DNA of 64,000 nt from Bacteroidaceae bacterium (GCA_017647225.1 JAGCLA010000031.1:1-64000); one strand, 5' to 3'; counted from the stretch's first letter, positions 46,894-57,570 are shown. Program-made: numbers and translations. Notes: generated from the letters alone by a model not told the origin.

Positions 46894-46919
46894 AATGTAT
46901 AAGTTTTAAGATTGTTAAG

Positions 46920-47024
46920 CTCGCTTGCACAAGCTTTCACTTTTCAGTTTTCACTTCGTGCAACCTTGGCTGCGCTCGTTGCGTGTGAAAATGAATTTTC
47001 ACCCACTCGCTTGCACAAGCTTTC
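46920..47024. repeat. Intergenic repeat cluster
   Basis: The 19-base sequence CTCGCTTGCACAAGCTTTC occurs twice, at 46920-46938 and 47006-47024, and each copy contains the small palindrome GCTTGcaCAAGC. Between them lie GTGAAAATgaATTTTCAC (46985-47002), a perfect hairpin, and GC-skewed filler. No reading frame was seen. It may be a degenerate REP/MITE-like element or a structured 3' end for the FISUMP gene. Confidence 0.65.
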
Positions 47025-47028
47025 CGTT

Positions 47029-47910
47029 TTATCTGCACACGGCACGAACGGAACGACCATAATAGCGGCCACTTGTCCAGACTGAACTTGTATTCTCAAA
47101 ATTCAAGTAGTATGCATCGCGACAGATTTCACTACTCAACGAACTCGACCAATAGTCACCACTACTACTCCTCTCGTAGATATCGGTGTCGTATCGGTAG
47201 CTCGCGGCAGGGAGGAATATGCTATTACCATTCGGGCCGGTAACCCTGTAGCCATCAACACCATTAAGAGTTTCCTTTTCCCAGTTACATTCAAGACGCA
47301 ATTCATCCTGTTCCGCCTTGGTAGGCATACGCCAAGCACCACCCCATTTCACGTTAGCAACATCGTCTTCCGGGTCAAGAACTGTCTTGTCATCAAATGT
47401 ACCCAAATGACCATTTGTACAGTATTTACTCATCGTATCATCAGTTCCTTGACACCATTTATATGTAGCCCAACTATAATCTGCTTTTTCTTCAGTTTCA
47501 CCCCAAGCATAGTAACCGCCGCATTCTTCAGGACTTACAGCACCGACGTTATAGGCAGCCCACTTGACACCACTTGGAAGACCTAAATCAACTTTTGGCC
47601 TTGCGAACATTGCAGTCAGGACAATATCCTCTTTTGCAACAAATTTCCACGTCATTCCGTCGTTTCTCTTTGTATTGCCAACAAACCAGCCTATGAATTC
47701 GTAACCTGCGTCAGGAACAGCAACAACCTCTACTGCAACGCCTGCCAAAATTTCTATGGATGTCCCCTCGTGATTGGTGATTGAAGCCTTACCTCCTTCA
47801 ATGCTACTGACTTGTATCGAACAAGGATAAGAATCATTTCCAGCACAGGAAACGAACAAAACCAAAAGAACTGCTATAACCCCAAGAGTAAGGGAAACTA
47901 CTTTTTTCAT
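47029..47910 (-). CDS. FISUMP-type lipoprotein with InlB B-repeat-like domain
   Basis: 293 residues. A lipoprotein signal with lipobox VSC (Cys22) is followed by an InlB/Listeria-Bacteroides repeat-like unit (about 30-105; YEFIGWFVGN and VLTAMFARP) and a C-terminal C-type-lectin-like domain of the Fibrobacter major paralogous (FISUMP) family (about 107-293; LGLPSGVKWAAYNVGA, YYAWGETE, WRMPTKAEQDEL and GRSVRAVCR). Such proteins are surface-exposed in Bacteroides and of unknown role, often in large families. It is the last gene after trkH (24-base gap), and the repeat cluster follows its stop. Confidence 0.85.
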   Translation of the reverse strand: MKKVVSLTLGVIAVLLVLFVSCAGNDSYPCSIQVSSIEGGKASITNHEGTSIEILAGVAVEVVAVPDAGYEFIGWFVGNTKRNDGMTWKFVAKEDIVLTAMFARPKVDLGLPSGVKWAAYNVGAVSPEECGGYYAWGETEEKADYSWATYKWCQGTDDTMSKYCTNGHLGTFDDKTVLDPEDDVANVKWGGAWRMPTKAEQDELRLECNWEKETLNGVDGYRVTGPNGNSIFLPAASYRYDTDIYERSSSGDYWSSSLSSEICRDAYYLNFENTSSVWTSGRYYGRSVRAVCR

Positions 47911-47934
47911 CGTATTTTATTTTGTTGATTTTTA

Positions 47935-49392
47935 TTATCTCTTCTTCCAGAATACCGGTGTAAGCAACAACAGTACCGCGAAGAATTCAAGACGACCCAC
48001 AAGCATCTGGAATGCACTGAACCATTTTACAAAGCATGGCAATGTGGCAAATGAGTCCATTGGGCCATAATGACCGAGTGCAGGGCCCACATTACCCACC
48101 GAAGCTACGGAAAGGCCGAAAGAGTCGAGGAAGTCGAGTCCAAAGCCCATATTCACCACAAGTCCTATTATCAGCAAGAATATGTATATAACGGTATAGG
48201 CCAGAATTGCCGACTGTACCGATGTGGGCACAACCTTACCAGCCATACGCACCGGAATGACAGCGTTCGGGTGGACAATGCGTTTGAACTCATTCATCAT
48301 CACCTTGAAAAGGATTGATATACGCACGCATTTCATGGCTCCCGATGTTGAACCGGAACATGCTCCAAAGAACATAAGCGCACAGAGCGACAGCCACAGA
48401 ATCGGCACCCACACCACATAGTTCGCTGTTGCAAAGCCTGTCGTTGTCTGTATTGAAACGACCTGGAACAATGCTGTTCGGAACGACAGCTCCGCATCGG
48501 CAGATGTTGTAACATACAATCCTATGGATATTACAATGGTAAATATCAGGACTATCGATGTATAGGTCTTTGCCTCGGTGTCACGCAACAGTTCCTTGAA
48601 ACGGAACTTGAAGATGAAGAGATAGAGCAACGACATGTTTATACCGCTGAGGAACATGAACAGCGTTGTGACATATTCTATCTGTGGAGAATTGAACGCC
48701 GCTATACTTTCCTGCTTGGTAGAGAAACCGCCCGTCGCGATTGTTGACATTGAGTGGCACAACGAGTCGAACCAGCCCATTCCTGCGAAATGGTACGAAA
48801 CGGTTGCTATAAGGGTAAGGCCCACATATATTGTCAATATCCAACGTGCTGTAACGGAAATTCGGGGGTGTAACTTCGCACGCATAGGGCCTACCGACTC
48901 TGCCGCAAAAAGGTGTATGTCGCTCAATCCGAATATAGGGAATATGGCAACGGTAAAGAAGATGATACCCAAACCACCGACCCAATGGGTCATCATACGC
49001 CAAAAGAGAAGTGATTTTGGCAAGGCTTCAATATCCTGCAATATGGTAGCTCCTGTTGTAGAGAAACCCGACATCGTTTCATAGAAAGCGTCGGTAAAGG
49101 TTGGGATATACCCTGTAAGCATGTAAGGCAATGAGCCGAAAAGCGAGAATATTATCCAGCACAGCGTCACGACTATATAACCGTCCTTGCGGGATATATT
49201 GCGTTCAGTGCCATTACACAGATATGTAAACAGCGAGCCTACCCCGACCATCGAAGCTATTGAGATGAGCAACGGACGCATAACCGGCTCATCGTAGTAC
49301 AACGCCACAGGCACACAGCCGAGCAAGAAAATTGCTTCGACATAGAGCAACAGGCCTATTATTCGAAATATGATTTTTGGGTGGAACATCAC
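47935..49392 (-). CDS. trkH: Potassium uptake protein TrkH/KtrB family, membrane subunit
   Basis: 485 residues with about ten membrane helices. The four pore-loop repeats with conserved Gly are visible: MSGFSTTGAT, ATGGFSTKQ, TTTGFATANY and VASVGNVGPALG. It conducts potassium across the inner membrane under control of a TrkA-type subunit encoded directly upstream, whose stop overlaps its start by four bases (ATGA). Confidence 0.94.
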   Translation of the reverse strand: MMFHPKIIFRIIGLLLYVEAIFLLGCVPVALYYDEPVMRPLLISIASMVGVGSLFTYLCNGTERNISRKDGYIVVTLCWIIFSLFGSLPYMLTGYIPTFTDAFYETMSGFSTTGATILQDIEALPKSLLFWRMMTHWVGGLGIIFFTVAIFPIFGLSDIHLFAAESVGPMRAKLHPRISVTARWILTIYVGLTLIATVSYHFAGMGWFDSLCHSMSTIATGGFSTKQESIAAFNSPQIEYVTTLFMFLSGINMSLLYLFIFKFRFKELLRDTEAKTYTSIVLIFTIVISIGLYVTTSADAELSFRTALFQVVSIQTTTGFATANYVVWVPILWLSLCALMFFGACSGSTSGAMKCVRISILFKVMMNEFKRIVHPNAVIPVRMAGKVVPTSVQSAILAYTVIYIFLLIIGLVVNMGFGLDFLDSFGLSVASVGNVGPALGHYGPMDSFATLPCFVKWFSAFQMLVGRLEFFAVLLLLTPVFWKKR

Positions 49393-50726
49393 TTAAAGTA
49401 TTTTTCCAGTTTCTTCAATACATGCTCACGACAGAAGACAACAACGTGGTCACCGGCCTGTATCATGGTATTTCCCGTTACGTTCATACCCTCGCCGTTA
49501 CGTATAAGACCTCCGATGTTGGCACCTTCGGGCAAGCCCAGGTTCTTGACAGGCTTTCTTGTAATGTAGCTGTCCTCGCGCACCGGAAACTCTGCCACGA
49601 CTGCCTGGATAAACGAGAGGCACTTGACGCTGAGAACGTCGGTGTTGAGCAACATCTGGAAGATTGTGCTGGCTGCGATTTTCTTCTTGTTTATGACAGA
49701 GCCGATATCCATACTCTCTGCCATAGATATATAATCGATATTTTCTATCTCGGATATGGTACGGAACACTCCGCCACGCTTTGCCGCCATACAGGCAAGG
49801 ATATTTGTTTCGGAGTTGTCGCCAAGAGCAATAAAGGCGTCGGTGCGGTCGATACCTTCGCTGCGCAGCAGTTCAGGGTCGCGTGCGTCGCCGTTGATTA
49901 TCATCACCCTGTCATCGACAAGTTCAAGAAGCTTGTGGCAACGGTTAAGGTCGCTCTCGATAATCTTGACGTTTACATCGTCGGGGATAAGGTTGGCTGT
50001 ACGCACTGCTATGCGGCTGCCACCCATGATTATGATGCTGTTCACCTCGGTAAACTCCTCCTTACCGCAGATGTTACGCATGTATTGTATCTGGTCACTT
50101 GTCGTCATAAAGCAGACAAGGTCGTTGACCATAATCATATCGTTACCACGAGGGATTATTGTTTCATCGCCTCTCTGTATTGCCACAACGTGATATGGTA
50201 TATCGCTTGGAAAATCCTTCAACGGAATACCCTTGATGGTCGCATTATCTCTGATTTTTACGCCTATCATCACCAAGGCACCGTCACCGAACTCAAGCAT
50301 CTGGCGCATCCAGCTGTACTTGATGTTTGTAGCGATTTCTTCGGCAGCGAGCTGCTCGGGGTAAATTAGAGTATCAACACCCAACGACTCGAAATAGGCC
50401 TTATGCTTGGGTTGCAGATATTCATAGTTGTCGATGCGGGCAATTGTTTTCTTTGCACCGAGGTAATGGGCAAGAATACATGCCGTTATATTACGGCTCT
50501 CGTCGGGAGTAACGGCTACAAAAAGCTCCGCATTGTCAACACCTGCCGACTTCAGCGCAGATATTTTTGTCGGGTCACCGACAATTGCCTGCAAGTCGAA
50601 AAGCGACTCCATCTTTCCGAGTTTCTCCTCGCTCTCATCAAGCAGAACCACATTCTCATTTTCTACCGAAAGCATCTTGGCCAAGTGTGTTCCTACAGCA
50701 CCTGCGCCGGCGATAACGATTCTCAT
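49389..50726 (-). CDS. trkA: Potassium uptake regulatory subunit TrkA
   Basis: 445 residues, two RCK repeats. Each has a Rossmann nucleotide-binding start: [16 protein letters not shown] at the N-terminus and [16 protein letters not shown] near 230. Each is followed by a TrkA-C domain, including [17 protein letters not shown] at the end. It binds NAD(H) or ATP and gates TrkH. It overlaps dxs by four bases (50723-50726) and trkH by four bases, so dxs-trkA-trkH are translationally coupled. Confidence 0.95.
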   Translation of the reverse strand: MRIVIAGAGAVGTHLAKMLSVENENVVLLDESEEKLGKMESLFDLQAIVGDPTKISALKSAGVDNAELFVAVTPDESRNITACILAHYLGAKKTIARIDNYEYLQPKHKAYFESLGVDTLIYPEQLAAEEIATNIKYSWMRQMLEFGDGALVMIGVKIRDNATIKGIPLKDFPSDIPYHVVAIQRGDETIIPRGNDMIMVNDLVCFMTTSDQIQYMRNICGKEEFTEVNSIIIMGGSRIAVRTANLIPDDVNVKIIESDLNRCHKLLELVDDRVMIINGDARDPELLRSEGIDRTDAFIALGDNSETNILACMAAKRGGVFRTISEIENIDYISMAESMDIGSVINKKKIAASTIFQMLLNTDVLSVKCLSFIQAVVAEFPVREDSYITRKPVKNLGLPEGANIGGLIRNGEGMNVTGNTMIQAGDHVVVFCREHVLKKLEKYFK

Positions 50727-52618
50727 AGGTTCTTGAATTTTAGAATAGTACGCAAAACACTCTCCTTATCCATTCCGCAGACACGATACAACTCTTCGGG
50801 TGTACCATGTTCAACGAATTTGTCGGGGATACCTATTACTTCAACCTTTGGAGCATATCCGTTGGCTGTCATATACTCGACAACGGCACTGCCAAGACCA
50901 CCTGTTACACAGCCGTCTTCCAGAGTAACGACATATTTGAACTTTTCACCTACCTCACGAAGGATTTCGGTGTCGATTGGTTTAAGGAAACGCATATCGT
51001 AATGTGCGACACTCACACCCTGCTTTTCAGCCTCATCGACAACGCTCTCCATTACCTTTCCGAGTGGGCCCAATGTAAGGAATGCCACATCATTACCCTC
51101 GCGCAACAGACGGCCTTTACCTACCTCGACCGCCTCGAGAGGACATCGCCAATCGACAAGAGAGCCCTTGCCACGCGGATAGCGTATGACAAACGCGCCC
51201 ATATCGGGTTGTACTGCGGTAAACATGAGCCTACGCAATTCACATTCATCGTAAGGCGAAGATATGGTAAGGTTGGGGATAGGACGAAGATATGCGAGGT
51301 CGAAAGCACCATGATGTGTTGGGCCGTCCTCGCCGACAATTCCTGCCCTGTCAAGACAAAGCACAAAATTCAGGCGTTGTAAAGCAACATCGTGAATAAG
51401 GTTGTCATATCCACGTTGCATGAACGATGAATAGATATTACAGAACGGTAATGCTCCACCCTTTGCCAGACCGGCAGAGAATGTTACTGCATGACCTTCA
51501 GCTATACCGACATCAAAGAAGCGTTCAGGCAGCTCATTCATAAGCTTGTTCATTGAACAGCCGGTAGGCATAGCAGGTGTTATGCCGACAATTCTTTCGT
51601 CGGCCTTTGCCAACTCCACGAGTGTTTCGCCGAACACGTCCTGAAAACGCGGACTGCCACCCTCTGTAACTATACGTTCACCTGTTTCGATATCGAAAAT
51701 ACCGGGCTGATGCCATACTGTCGCGTTCCTCTCGGCAGGCTCCCAGCCTTTTCCCTTTACTGTATGTATATGCAACATACGAGGGCCTTTCATGTCCTTT
51801 ATACTGCGGAGCATACGCACAAGTTCATGCACGTCGTGTCCGTTTATTGGGCCGAAATAACGCGCACTCATTCCCTCGAAGATATTACGCTGACGGAAAA
51901 GCATTGCCTTAAGACCGTTGTTGAAACGGATAAGTGCATTTGCACGCTCCTCGTTCAAGAGGCCTATTTTACGTAATCCCTGAGCTATCTTATAACGTAT
52001 CTTGTTGTATATTCTTGACGAATGCATAGAGATGAGCAGCTGGCTCATACCGCCTACACTCTTATCGATAGACATATTGTTGTCGTTAAGGACAACAAGC
52101 AGGTTGTTAGGCGTATTCGACAGGTTATTCAATCCCTCATAAGCCAGACCGCCGCTCATTGAGCCGTCACCGATGATTGCAACGACATGTTCATCTCGTC
52201 CCTGTAACTTAGCCGACACCGACAAACCGAGAGCCGCAGAAATTGAAGTAGAAGCATGACCTGCGACAAACGAATCATAATCACTCTCGTCGGGCGACGG
52301 GAATGGCTTAATGCCACCGAACTTACGGTTTGTATGGAAACGGTCGCGACGACCGGTAAGAATTTTATGCCCGTATGCCTGATGTCCAACATCCCAGACA
52401 AGCTTGTCGTCGGGAGTAGAGAACACATAATGCAAAGCAACGGTCAACTCCACAGAGCCAAGGCTCGATGCGAAATGACCGGGGTTATTCGCCAATGAAT
52501 CTATAATAAAACCCCTCAGCTCACTACAGACCTGCGGAAGGTCTTTTTCGGGCAGCGCTCTAAGATCTGCCGGTGAATTTATCTTTTGGAGCAAAGGATA
52601 TTTTGTCAAATCTTCCAT
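50723..52618 (-). CDS. dxs: 1-deoxy-D-xylulose-5-phosphate synthase
   Basis: 631 residues, standard length. Thiamine-diphosphate motifs: [31 protein letters not shown] (metal site) and, in the pyrimidine domain, [13 protein letters not shown] transketolase C-terminal domain follows. It condenses pyruvate with glyceraldehyde-3-phosphate to start the MEP pathway, linked to ispG and menA in this window. A TATATTTG box on the minus strand lies 64 bases upstream. It leads a unit with trkA, trkH and the FISUMP lipoprotein. Confidence 0.96.
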   Translation of the reverse strand: MEDLTKYPLLQKINSPADLRALPEKDLPQVCSELRGFIIDSLANNPGHFASSLGSVELTVALHYVFSTPDDKLVWDVGHQAYGHKILTGRRDRFHTNRKFGGIKPFPSPDESDYDSFVAGHASTSISAALGLSVSAKLQGRDEHVVAIIGDGSMSGGLAYEGLNNLSNTPNNLLVVLNDNNMSIDKSVGGMSQLLISMHSSRIYNKIRYKIAQGLRKIGLLNEERANALIRFNNGLKAMLFRQRNIFEGMSARYFGPINGHDVHELVRMLRSIKDMKGPRMLHIHTVKGKGWEPAERNATVWHQPGIFDIETGERIVTEGGSPRFQDVFGETLVELAKADERIVGITPAMPTGCSMNKLMNELPERFFDVGIAEGHAVTFSAGLAKGGALPFCNIYSSFMQRGYDNLIHDVALQRLNFVLCLDRAGIVGEDGPTHHGAFDLAYLRPIPNLTISSPYDECELRRLMFTAVQPDMGAFVIRYPRGKGSLVDWRCPLEAVEVGKGRLLREGNDVAFLTLGPLGKVMESVVDEAEKQGVSVAHYDMRFLKPIDTEILREVGEKFKYVVTLEDGCVTGGLGSAVVEYMTANGYAPKVEVIGIPDKFVEHGTPEELYRVCGMDKESVLRTILKFKNL

Positions 52619-52681
52619 TCAGTAAATGTTTTAAACATACATGTTTACAAATAAACAAGCGTGCTCTTTACAATTTCTGCA

Positions 52682-52720
52682 CAAATATACTACAATTCTT
52701 AATGAAGTTAACTATTTTTG
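52682..52720. promoter_or_regulatory. Divergent -7 boxes for dxs and the GSCFA gene
   Basis: TATATTTG on the minus strand (complement of 52682-52689) faces dxs, and TATTTTTG on the plus strand (52713-52720) faces the GSCFA gene. The -33 elements are weak for both. Confidence 0.4.
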
Positions 52721-52766
52721 CGATTAATAATAGCGATTTGAAAGATTGACCGCATTATTCACCACT

Positions 52767-53765
52767 ATGACAAACTTCAGAACAACCATAGAACTAACCA
52801 AAAGCAGCCACAGCATAAGCCACAAAAGCAATATCCTGCTTGCCGGCTCCTGCTTTGCCGACAATATGGGTACAAGGCTTGCCGAAAGGAAGTTCAACAT
52901 TGGAATAAACCCTTTCGGTGTATTGTATAACCCGCTTTCAATATCCGCAATGCTTATGAGGATTATTGAAGGTAAGCCGTTCACAGCCGAATCGCCCGAA
53001 CTTGTCGGGCACAACGGCAAATGGCACAGCATGTTACACCATGGCGACTTTTCGCGCAACACAAAAGAGGAACTTCTTGATGTCATCAACCAAAGCATAA
53101 ACGAGAACCACGAGAGGGTAAAAAAATGCGATACGGTAATTTTGACGTTAGGAACGGCATACGCATATATATTCAACAGAACCAATGACATTGCCGGCAA
53201 TTGCCACAAACTGCCAGCAAAGGAGTTCACACGCCGCCTGCTCGGCATTGAAGAGATTGTCGGCAGCCTGTCGGCAGCTATTGACACGTATCGCAGGACA
53301 AACCCGGAGATAAGGTTCATATTTACCGTCAGCCCCATACGCCACCTGCGCGACGGAGCACACGACAACCAGAAAAGCAAGGCCACACTCCTGCTTGCCA
53401 TAGACAGGTTGGTGGAACTGTACCCCGACAACACAGCATATTTCCCTGCATACGAGATTCTCCTTGACGAGCTGCGCGACTACCGTTTCTATGCCGATGA
53501 CATGATACACCCGTCGCATGTAGCGGTTGAATATATATGGGAGTGCTTTGGCAAGTGCTATTTCAATGACGACACACACCGTCTGAACAAAGAGATTGAA
53601 GATGTGGTGCGCGCCATAGGACACCGCCCCTTCGATGCCGATTCCGAAGGATATAAAACTTTTTTACGCAACTTATTAGGAAAAATAGAGGCCATTGAGG
53701 ATAAAAATCCGTATCTTGACTTCGAAAATGAAAAAATGCAATGCAATACACTGTTGAACAGATAA
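52767..53765 (+). CDS. GSCFA-domain protein (SGNH-like hydrolase)
   Basis: 332 residues from the ATG at 52767 (MTNFRTTIEL); a TTG start 21 bases upstream is less likely. The family name motif appears as LAGSCFADNMG near the N-terminus, where the Ser is the likely nucleophile. GTAYAYIFN and the C-terminal DMIHPSHVA (Asp-His) complete an SGNH-hydrolase-like pattern. The substrate is unknown. The 3' end overlaps the start of murF-alr by 25 bases, so the genes are cotranscribed and a cell-wall-related role is conceivable but unproved. Confidence 0.88.
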   Translation: MTNFRTTIELTKSSHSISHKSNILLAGSCFADNMGTRLAERKFNIGINPFGVLYNPLSISAMLMRIIEGKPFTAESPELVGHNGKWHSMLHHGDFSRNTKEELLDVINQSINENHERVKKCDTVILTLGTAYAYIFNRTNDIAGNCHKLPAKEFTRRLLGIEEIVGSLSAAIDTYRRTNPEIRFIFTVSPIRHLRDGAHDNQKSKATLLLAIDRLVELYPDNTAYFPAYEILLDELRDYRFYADDMIHPSHVAVEYIWECFGKCYFNDDTHRLNKEIEDVVRAIGHRPFDADSEGYKTFLRNLLGKIEAIEDKNPYLDFENEKMQCNTLLNR

Positions 53766-56221
53766 CGAACATACTGAGAGCAAAGAGCGTGCTTTCGACA
53801 CCCGACAGCATTGTTGCACGCCTGCTGACCGACAGCCGTTCTCTCAGTTTCCCCGAGGAAACCATGTTTTTTGCCATAAAGACAAAGCATGGCGACGGGC
53901 ATAAATATATCAACGAATTGTACCATAGAGGAGTACGTAATTTCGTTGTCAACACTATTGACAATTTCAAGGAGTTGCATGGAGCGAATTTCATTATTGT
54001 CGAAGACAGTCTTGAAGCCCTGCAAATGCTTGCGACATATCACCGTTCACAGTTCGACATTCCTGTTGTCGGCATCACCGGCAGCGACGGCAAGACCATT
54101 GTCAAGGAGTGGCTCTACCAACTCACAGCCTGCAACTATGCCGTTACACGCTCGCCCCGAAGCTACAATTCACAGATAGGCGTTCCGCTCTCGGTGTGGA
54201 AGTTGGGCGACGACAGCACACTCGGCATTTTCGAGGCAGGCATTTCACAGATACAGGAGATGGATAATCTGCAAAGGATTATCAAGCCCACGATAGGTAT
54301 CGTAACCAACATAAGCAGCGCACATCAGGAGAATTTCAGCACCATGCAGGAAAAGTGCATGGAAAAACTCTCACTGTTCCGCAAATGCGAGATTGTAATA
54401 TACAATGCCGACGACCCATTGCTTGCAAGTTGTGTCACCCGCTCACATCTGCCGTCGCGAGAGATTGCATGGTCGCGCAAAGACCCCGAACGCCCGCTAT
54501 ATATAAAGTCGATAGAAAAAGACGATACAGGCACAACGGTAAAATACCATTACCTGACAATGGAAAACAGCTATCGTATTCCATTCCTCGACGACGCCTC
54601 GATAGAAGATTCCATAAGCTGCCTTGCTGCGGCATTGTATCTTATGATTCCCGCCGAAGTAATTGCAGAACGCATGGCGCAGCTCGAACCGGTTGCGATG
54701 CGCCTTGAAGTAAAAGAGGGCAAACGCGGCTGCCTCATCATAAACGACAGCTACAATTCCGACACGGCTTCGCTTGACATTGCGCTTGACTTTATGGAAC
54801 GTCGCAGCGCGACACTCCCCCACCTGAAGCGCACACTGATACTTGCCGACATAAAACAGACCGGCGAGAGCGCACAGACGCTTTACAGGATAGTTCTCGA
54901 ATACCTCGAAGCAAGAAAAATCGAAAAGTTCATAGGTATTGGCAAGGACATAAATTCCCAAGCGGCGAAATTCAAGAAGTCAAACATTGAATGCCACTTC
55001 TTCAACAGCACAGAAGAACTGCTTTCTTCACATATACTCAACGGAATGCATGACGAGTGCATACTTATCAAAGGCTCACGTTCATTCCATTTCGAAGATG
55101 TTTCGGAGGCGTTGGAAAAGAAGGTACACCAGACAATACTCGAAGTAAATTTAAGCGCACTGCGCGACAACCTCAACCACTACCGCAACAACCTCTTGCC
55201 AAGCACCAAAACAATATGCATGGTCAAGGCGTCGGCATACGGTGCAGGCGCGCTCGAAGTAGGCCGTACCCTGCAAGAGTGCAATACCGACTATCTTGCC
55301 GTTGCCGTTGCCGATGAAGGTGCCGAACTGCGCAAGGAAGGGATAACGACAGGCATTATTGTAATGAACCCGGAACCGAGCTCATACCACACATTATTCG
55401 ACAACAAGCTGGAGCCCGAGGTATATAGCTTCGGCATGCTGAAATCGCTCATTCATGCCGCTTGTCACGAAGGTATAACCGACTACCCAATACACATAAA
55501 GATTGACACCGGCATGCACCGACTCGGCTTCTTGCCCGAGGAGATTCCGGCATTGATTGAAGCGTTGAAACGCCAGAGTGCGCTTACACCGCGCTCGGTA
55601 TTCTCACATTTTGCAGGAAGCGACAGCCCCATGTTCGACGAATTCACAAGAACACAGCAGAAACGTTTCAACAAAGCTGCAGACGAACTGCAAGAAGCAT
55701 TCAAGCACAAGATTCTGCGTCATATATGCAACAGCGCCGGTGCAGAACGCTTTACCGAAGCACAACACGACATGGTACGTCTGGGATTGGGACTTTACGG
55801 TATCTCCCCCATAGGCGAAGATGCCACACTACGCCCCATATCGACATTGAAGACCATTATTTTACAGATACATGATGTGCCTGCAGACGAAACGGTAGGC
55901 TACAGCCGTAAAGGCACATTGACACGCAATTCGCGCATAGCGGCGTTGCCTATAGGATATGCCGACGGCCTGAACCGCAGACTCGGAAACGGCAAAGGCT
56001 ACTGTATAATAAACGGCAAGAAAGCTCCATACATTGGAAACATCTGTATGGACGTTTGCATGGTTGATGTTACCGATATAGACTGCAAGGAGGGTGATAT
56101 TGTCGAGATATTCGGCAAAGAGCTGCCTGTAAGCACCATTGCCGAATGGCTTGAAACCATTCCTTACGAAGTGCTTACATCGGTATCGAACAGAATAAAG
56201 AGAGTCTATTACAGCGATTAA
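53741..56221 (+). CDS. Bifunctional MurF ligase / alanine racemase
   Basis: 826 residues in two enzymes. MurF (about 1-455) has the ATP loop GITGSDGKT (Lys118) and the substrate stretch SPRSYNSQIGVPLS; it joins D-Ala-D-Ala to the UDP-MurNAc-tripeptide. Alanine racemase (about 460-826) has the PLP lysine Lys496 in MVKASAYGAG and GYADGLNRRLGN; it makes D-Ala from L-Ala. The fusion couples D-Ala supply with its use and is known in Bacteroidetes. The start lies inside the GSCFA gene, overlapping it by 25 bases. The stop is part of a strong hairpin. Confidence 0.95.
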   Translation: MQYTVEQITNILRAKSVLSTPDSIVARLLTDSRSLSFPEETMFFAIKTKHGDGHKYINELYHRGVRNFVVNTIDNFKELHGANFIIVEDSLEALQMLATYHRSQFDIPVVGITGSDGKTIVKEWLYQLTACNYAVTRSPRSYNSQIGVPLSVWKLGDDSTLGIFEAGISQIQEMDNLQRIIKPTIGIVTNISSAHQENFSTMQEKCMEKLSLFRKCEIVIYNADDPLLASCVTRSHLPSREIAWSRKDPERPLYIKSIEKDDTGTTVKYHYLTMENSYRIPFLDDASIEDSISCLAAALYLMIPAEVIAERMAQLEPVAMRLEVKEGKRGCLIINDSYNSDTASLDIALDFMERRSATLPHLKRTLILADIKQTGESAQTLYRIVLEYLEARKIEKFIGIGKDINSQAAKFKKSNIECHFFNSTEELLSSHILNGMHDECILIKGSRSFHFEDVSEALEKKVHQTILEVNLSALRDNLNHYRNNLLPSTKTICMVKASAYGAGALEVGRTLQECNTDYLAVAVADEGAELRKEGITTGIIVMNPEPSSYHTLFDNKLEPEVYSFGMLKSLIHAACHEGITDYPIHIKIDTGMHRLGFLPEEIPALIEALKRQSALTPRSVFSHFAGSDSPMFDEFTRTQQKRFNKAADELQEAFKHKILRHICNSAGAERFTEAQHDMVRLGLGLYGISPIGEDATLRPISTLKTIILQIHDVPADETVGYSRKGTLTRNSRIAALPIGYADGLNRRLGNGKGYCIINGKKAPYIGNICMDVCMVDVTDIDCKEGDIVEIFGKELPVSTIAEWLETIPYEVLTSVSNRIKRVYYSD

Positions 56222-56258
56222 ACAGCAAATGCAGCGACGTGTCGCTGCATTTGCTGTT
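56221..56258. terminator. Bidirectional terminator
   Basis: AACAGCAAATGCAGCGAC (56221-56238) is perfectly complementary to GTCGCTGCATTTGCTGTT (56241-56258), followed by T's. It begins at the last base of the murF-alr stop and ends next to the stop of the convergent transporter gene. Confidence 0.9.
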
Positions 56259-56259
56259 T

Positions 56260-57570
56260 TTAGAGGAGATTCATTATAAAGATATAGAATATCAGCAACG
56301 GTGTTATGTAGCGCAACATAAACACTATTACCGGTGTAACATACTTGTTTATTGTTCCGTTGTTTGTAAGTTCCTCTTTCATGAAGTTACGTTCCAGGAA
56401 CCACGAAACGAGGACACAGGTAAACATTGCGCCCAAAGGCATCATTACATTTGCTGTCAGCTTGTCGAATATGTTCAGATAATCTATTCCGAACAACGAA
56501 CTGAATGTCAGCGCACTCAACAGGACAGATATTCCTGTGGTAGTGATTGCCGCAGCCTGTCTTGACAACTTAAATTCTTCGGCAAAATATGCAGTCAACA
56601 CCTCGTGGAACGAAATTGTCGAAGTCAATGACGCCAACATTACCAACACGAAAAAAATGGTTGACCACAGCGGTGCAAACGGCATTCCGTTAAAAATTTC
56701 AGGCAATGTAACGAACACCAATGACGGACCTTCCGAGGGCTGTATTCCTGCACTGAACACCGCAGGGAAGATAACCAGACCGGCAAGCACCGACACAAGC
56801 AGAGTCAACAAAGACACATTCAAAGATGTTGTAACAAGGTTGTTGTTCTTCTTGAAATATGACGAATATGTAACCATGCAGCCCATTCCTACCGATAGTG
56901 AGAAGAATGCCTGACCTATAGCCATCATTATTGTTTCGGGCTTGAAAGCCTCGGAGAAGTCACACGACAGGAAGAAACGATAACCGTCTGTTGCACCCGG
57001 CATGAATGCCACACGCACAGCCATTACAATGAGAATTATAAAAAGCAACGGCATCATTATCTTCGACGCCTTCTCTATACCCTTTTCCACACCACGCGAA
57101 ACAATGATATGGGTTAAGAGTATGAATACCACACCGTATATGAGAGGCCTCCACGAGGCTTGGAATTCCTTGAACTGCTCGGTAAACGGCAATGCAGAGG
57201 TATATAGTTCCGTCGTGGCCGAATTTACAAGATACTCCAACGACCAGCCCGCAATAAGATAATAATATCCCGAAATGAACAACGCCGACAAGACACTGCC
57301 ATATCCAAGCCAACTCCACATCTTGGATATAGAACGATATGCACCGACCGCATTCTTGCGTGTCTTACGCCCTATGGCAAACTCCGCAAGCATGGCAGGG
57401 ATTCCCACCACTAGAACACTCAATAGAAAGACAAGAAGGAAGGCTGCTCCGCCGTGTTTACCTGCGATATAAGGAAAACGCCACAGCGCACCAAGACCGA
57501 TAGCGCTTCCGGCAGCAACCAATATAACACTCAATTTACCTCCAAACGAGGCACGTTTATTTTCGCTCAT
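56260..57570 (-). CDS. Sodium-dependent transporter, SNF (NSS) family
   Basis: 436 residues with about eleven membrane helices. The N-terminal signature AAGSAIGLGALWRFPYIAG forms the first unwound helix and sodium site of NSS transporters, and STISFHEVLTAYF provides a further sodium-site segment. Bacterial members such as LeuT and Tyt1 import amino acids with sodium; the substrate here cannot be read. It is a single gene between two terminators, convergent with murF-alr. Confidence 0.93.
   Translation of the reverse strand: MSENKRASFGGKLSVILVAAGSAIGLGALWRFPYIAGKHGGAAFLLVFLLSVLVVGIPAMLAEFAIGRKTRKNAVGAYRSISKMWSWLGYGSVLSALFISGYYYLIAGWSLEYLVNSATTELYTSALPFTEQFKEFQASWRPLIYGVVFILLTHIIVSRGVEKGIEKASKIMMPLLFIILIVMAVRVAFMPGATDGYRFFLSCDFSEAFKPETIMMAIGQAFFSLSVGMGCMVTYSSYFKKNNNLVTTSLNVSLLTLLVSVLAGLVIFPAVFSAGIQPSEGPSLVFVTLPEIFNGMPFAPLWSTIFFVLVMLASLTSTISFHEVLTAYFAEEFKLSRQAAAITTTGISVLLSALTFSSLFGIDYLNIFDKLTANVMMPLGAMFTCVLVSWFLERNFMKEELTNNGTINKYVTPVIVFMLRYITPLLIFYIFIMNLL

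Noticed and set aside
47029..47400. The C-type-lectin-like end of the FISUMP protein looked like a diversity-generating retroelement target.
   Set aside because: No reverse transcriptase and no template repeat were seen nearby, and the repeats after the gene do not match its coding sequence.
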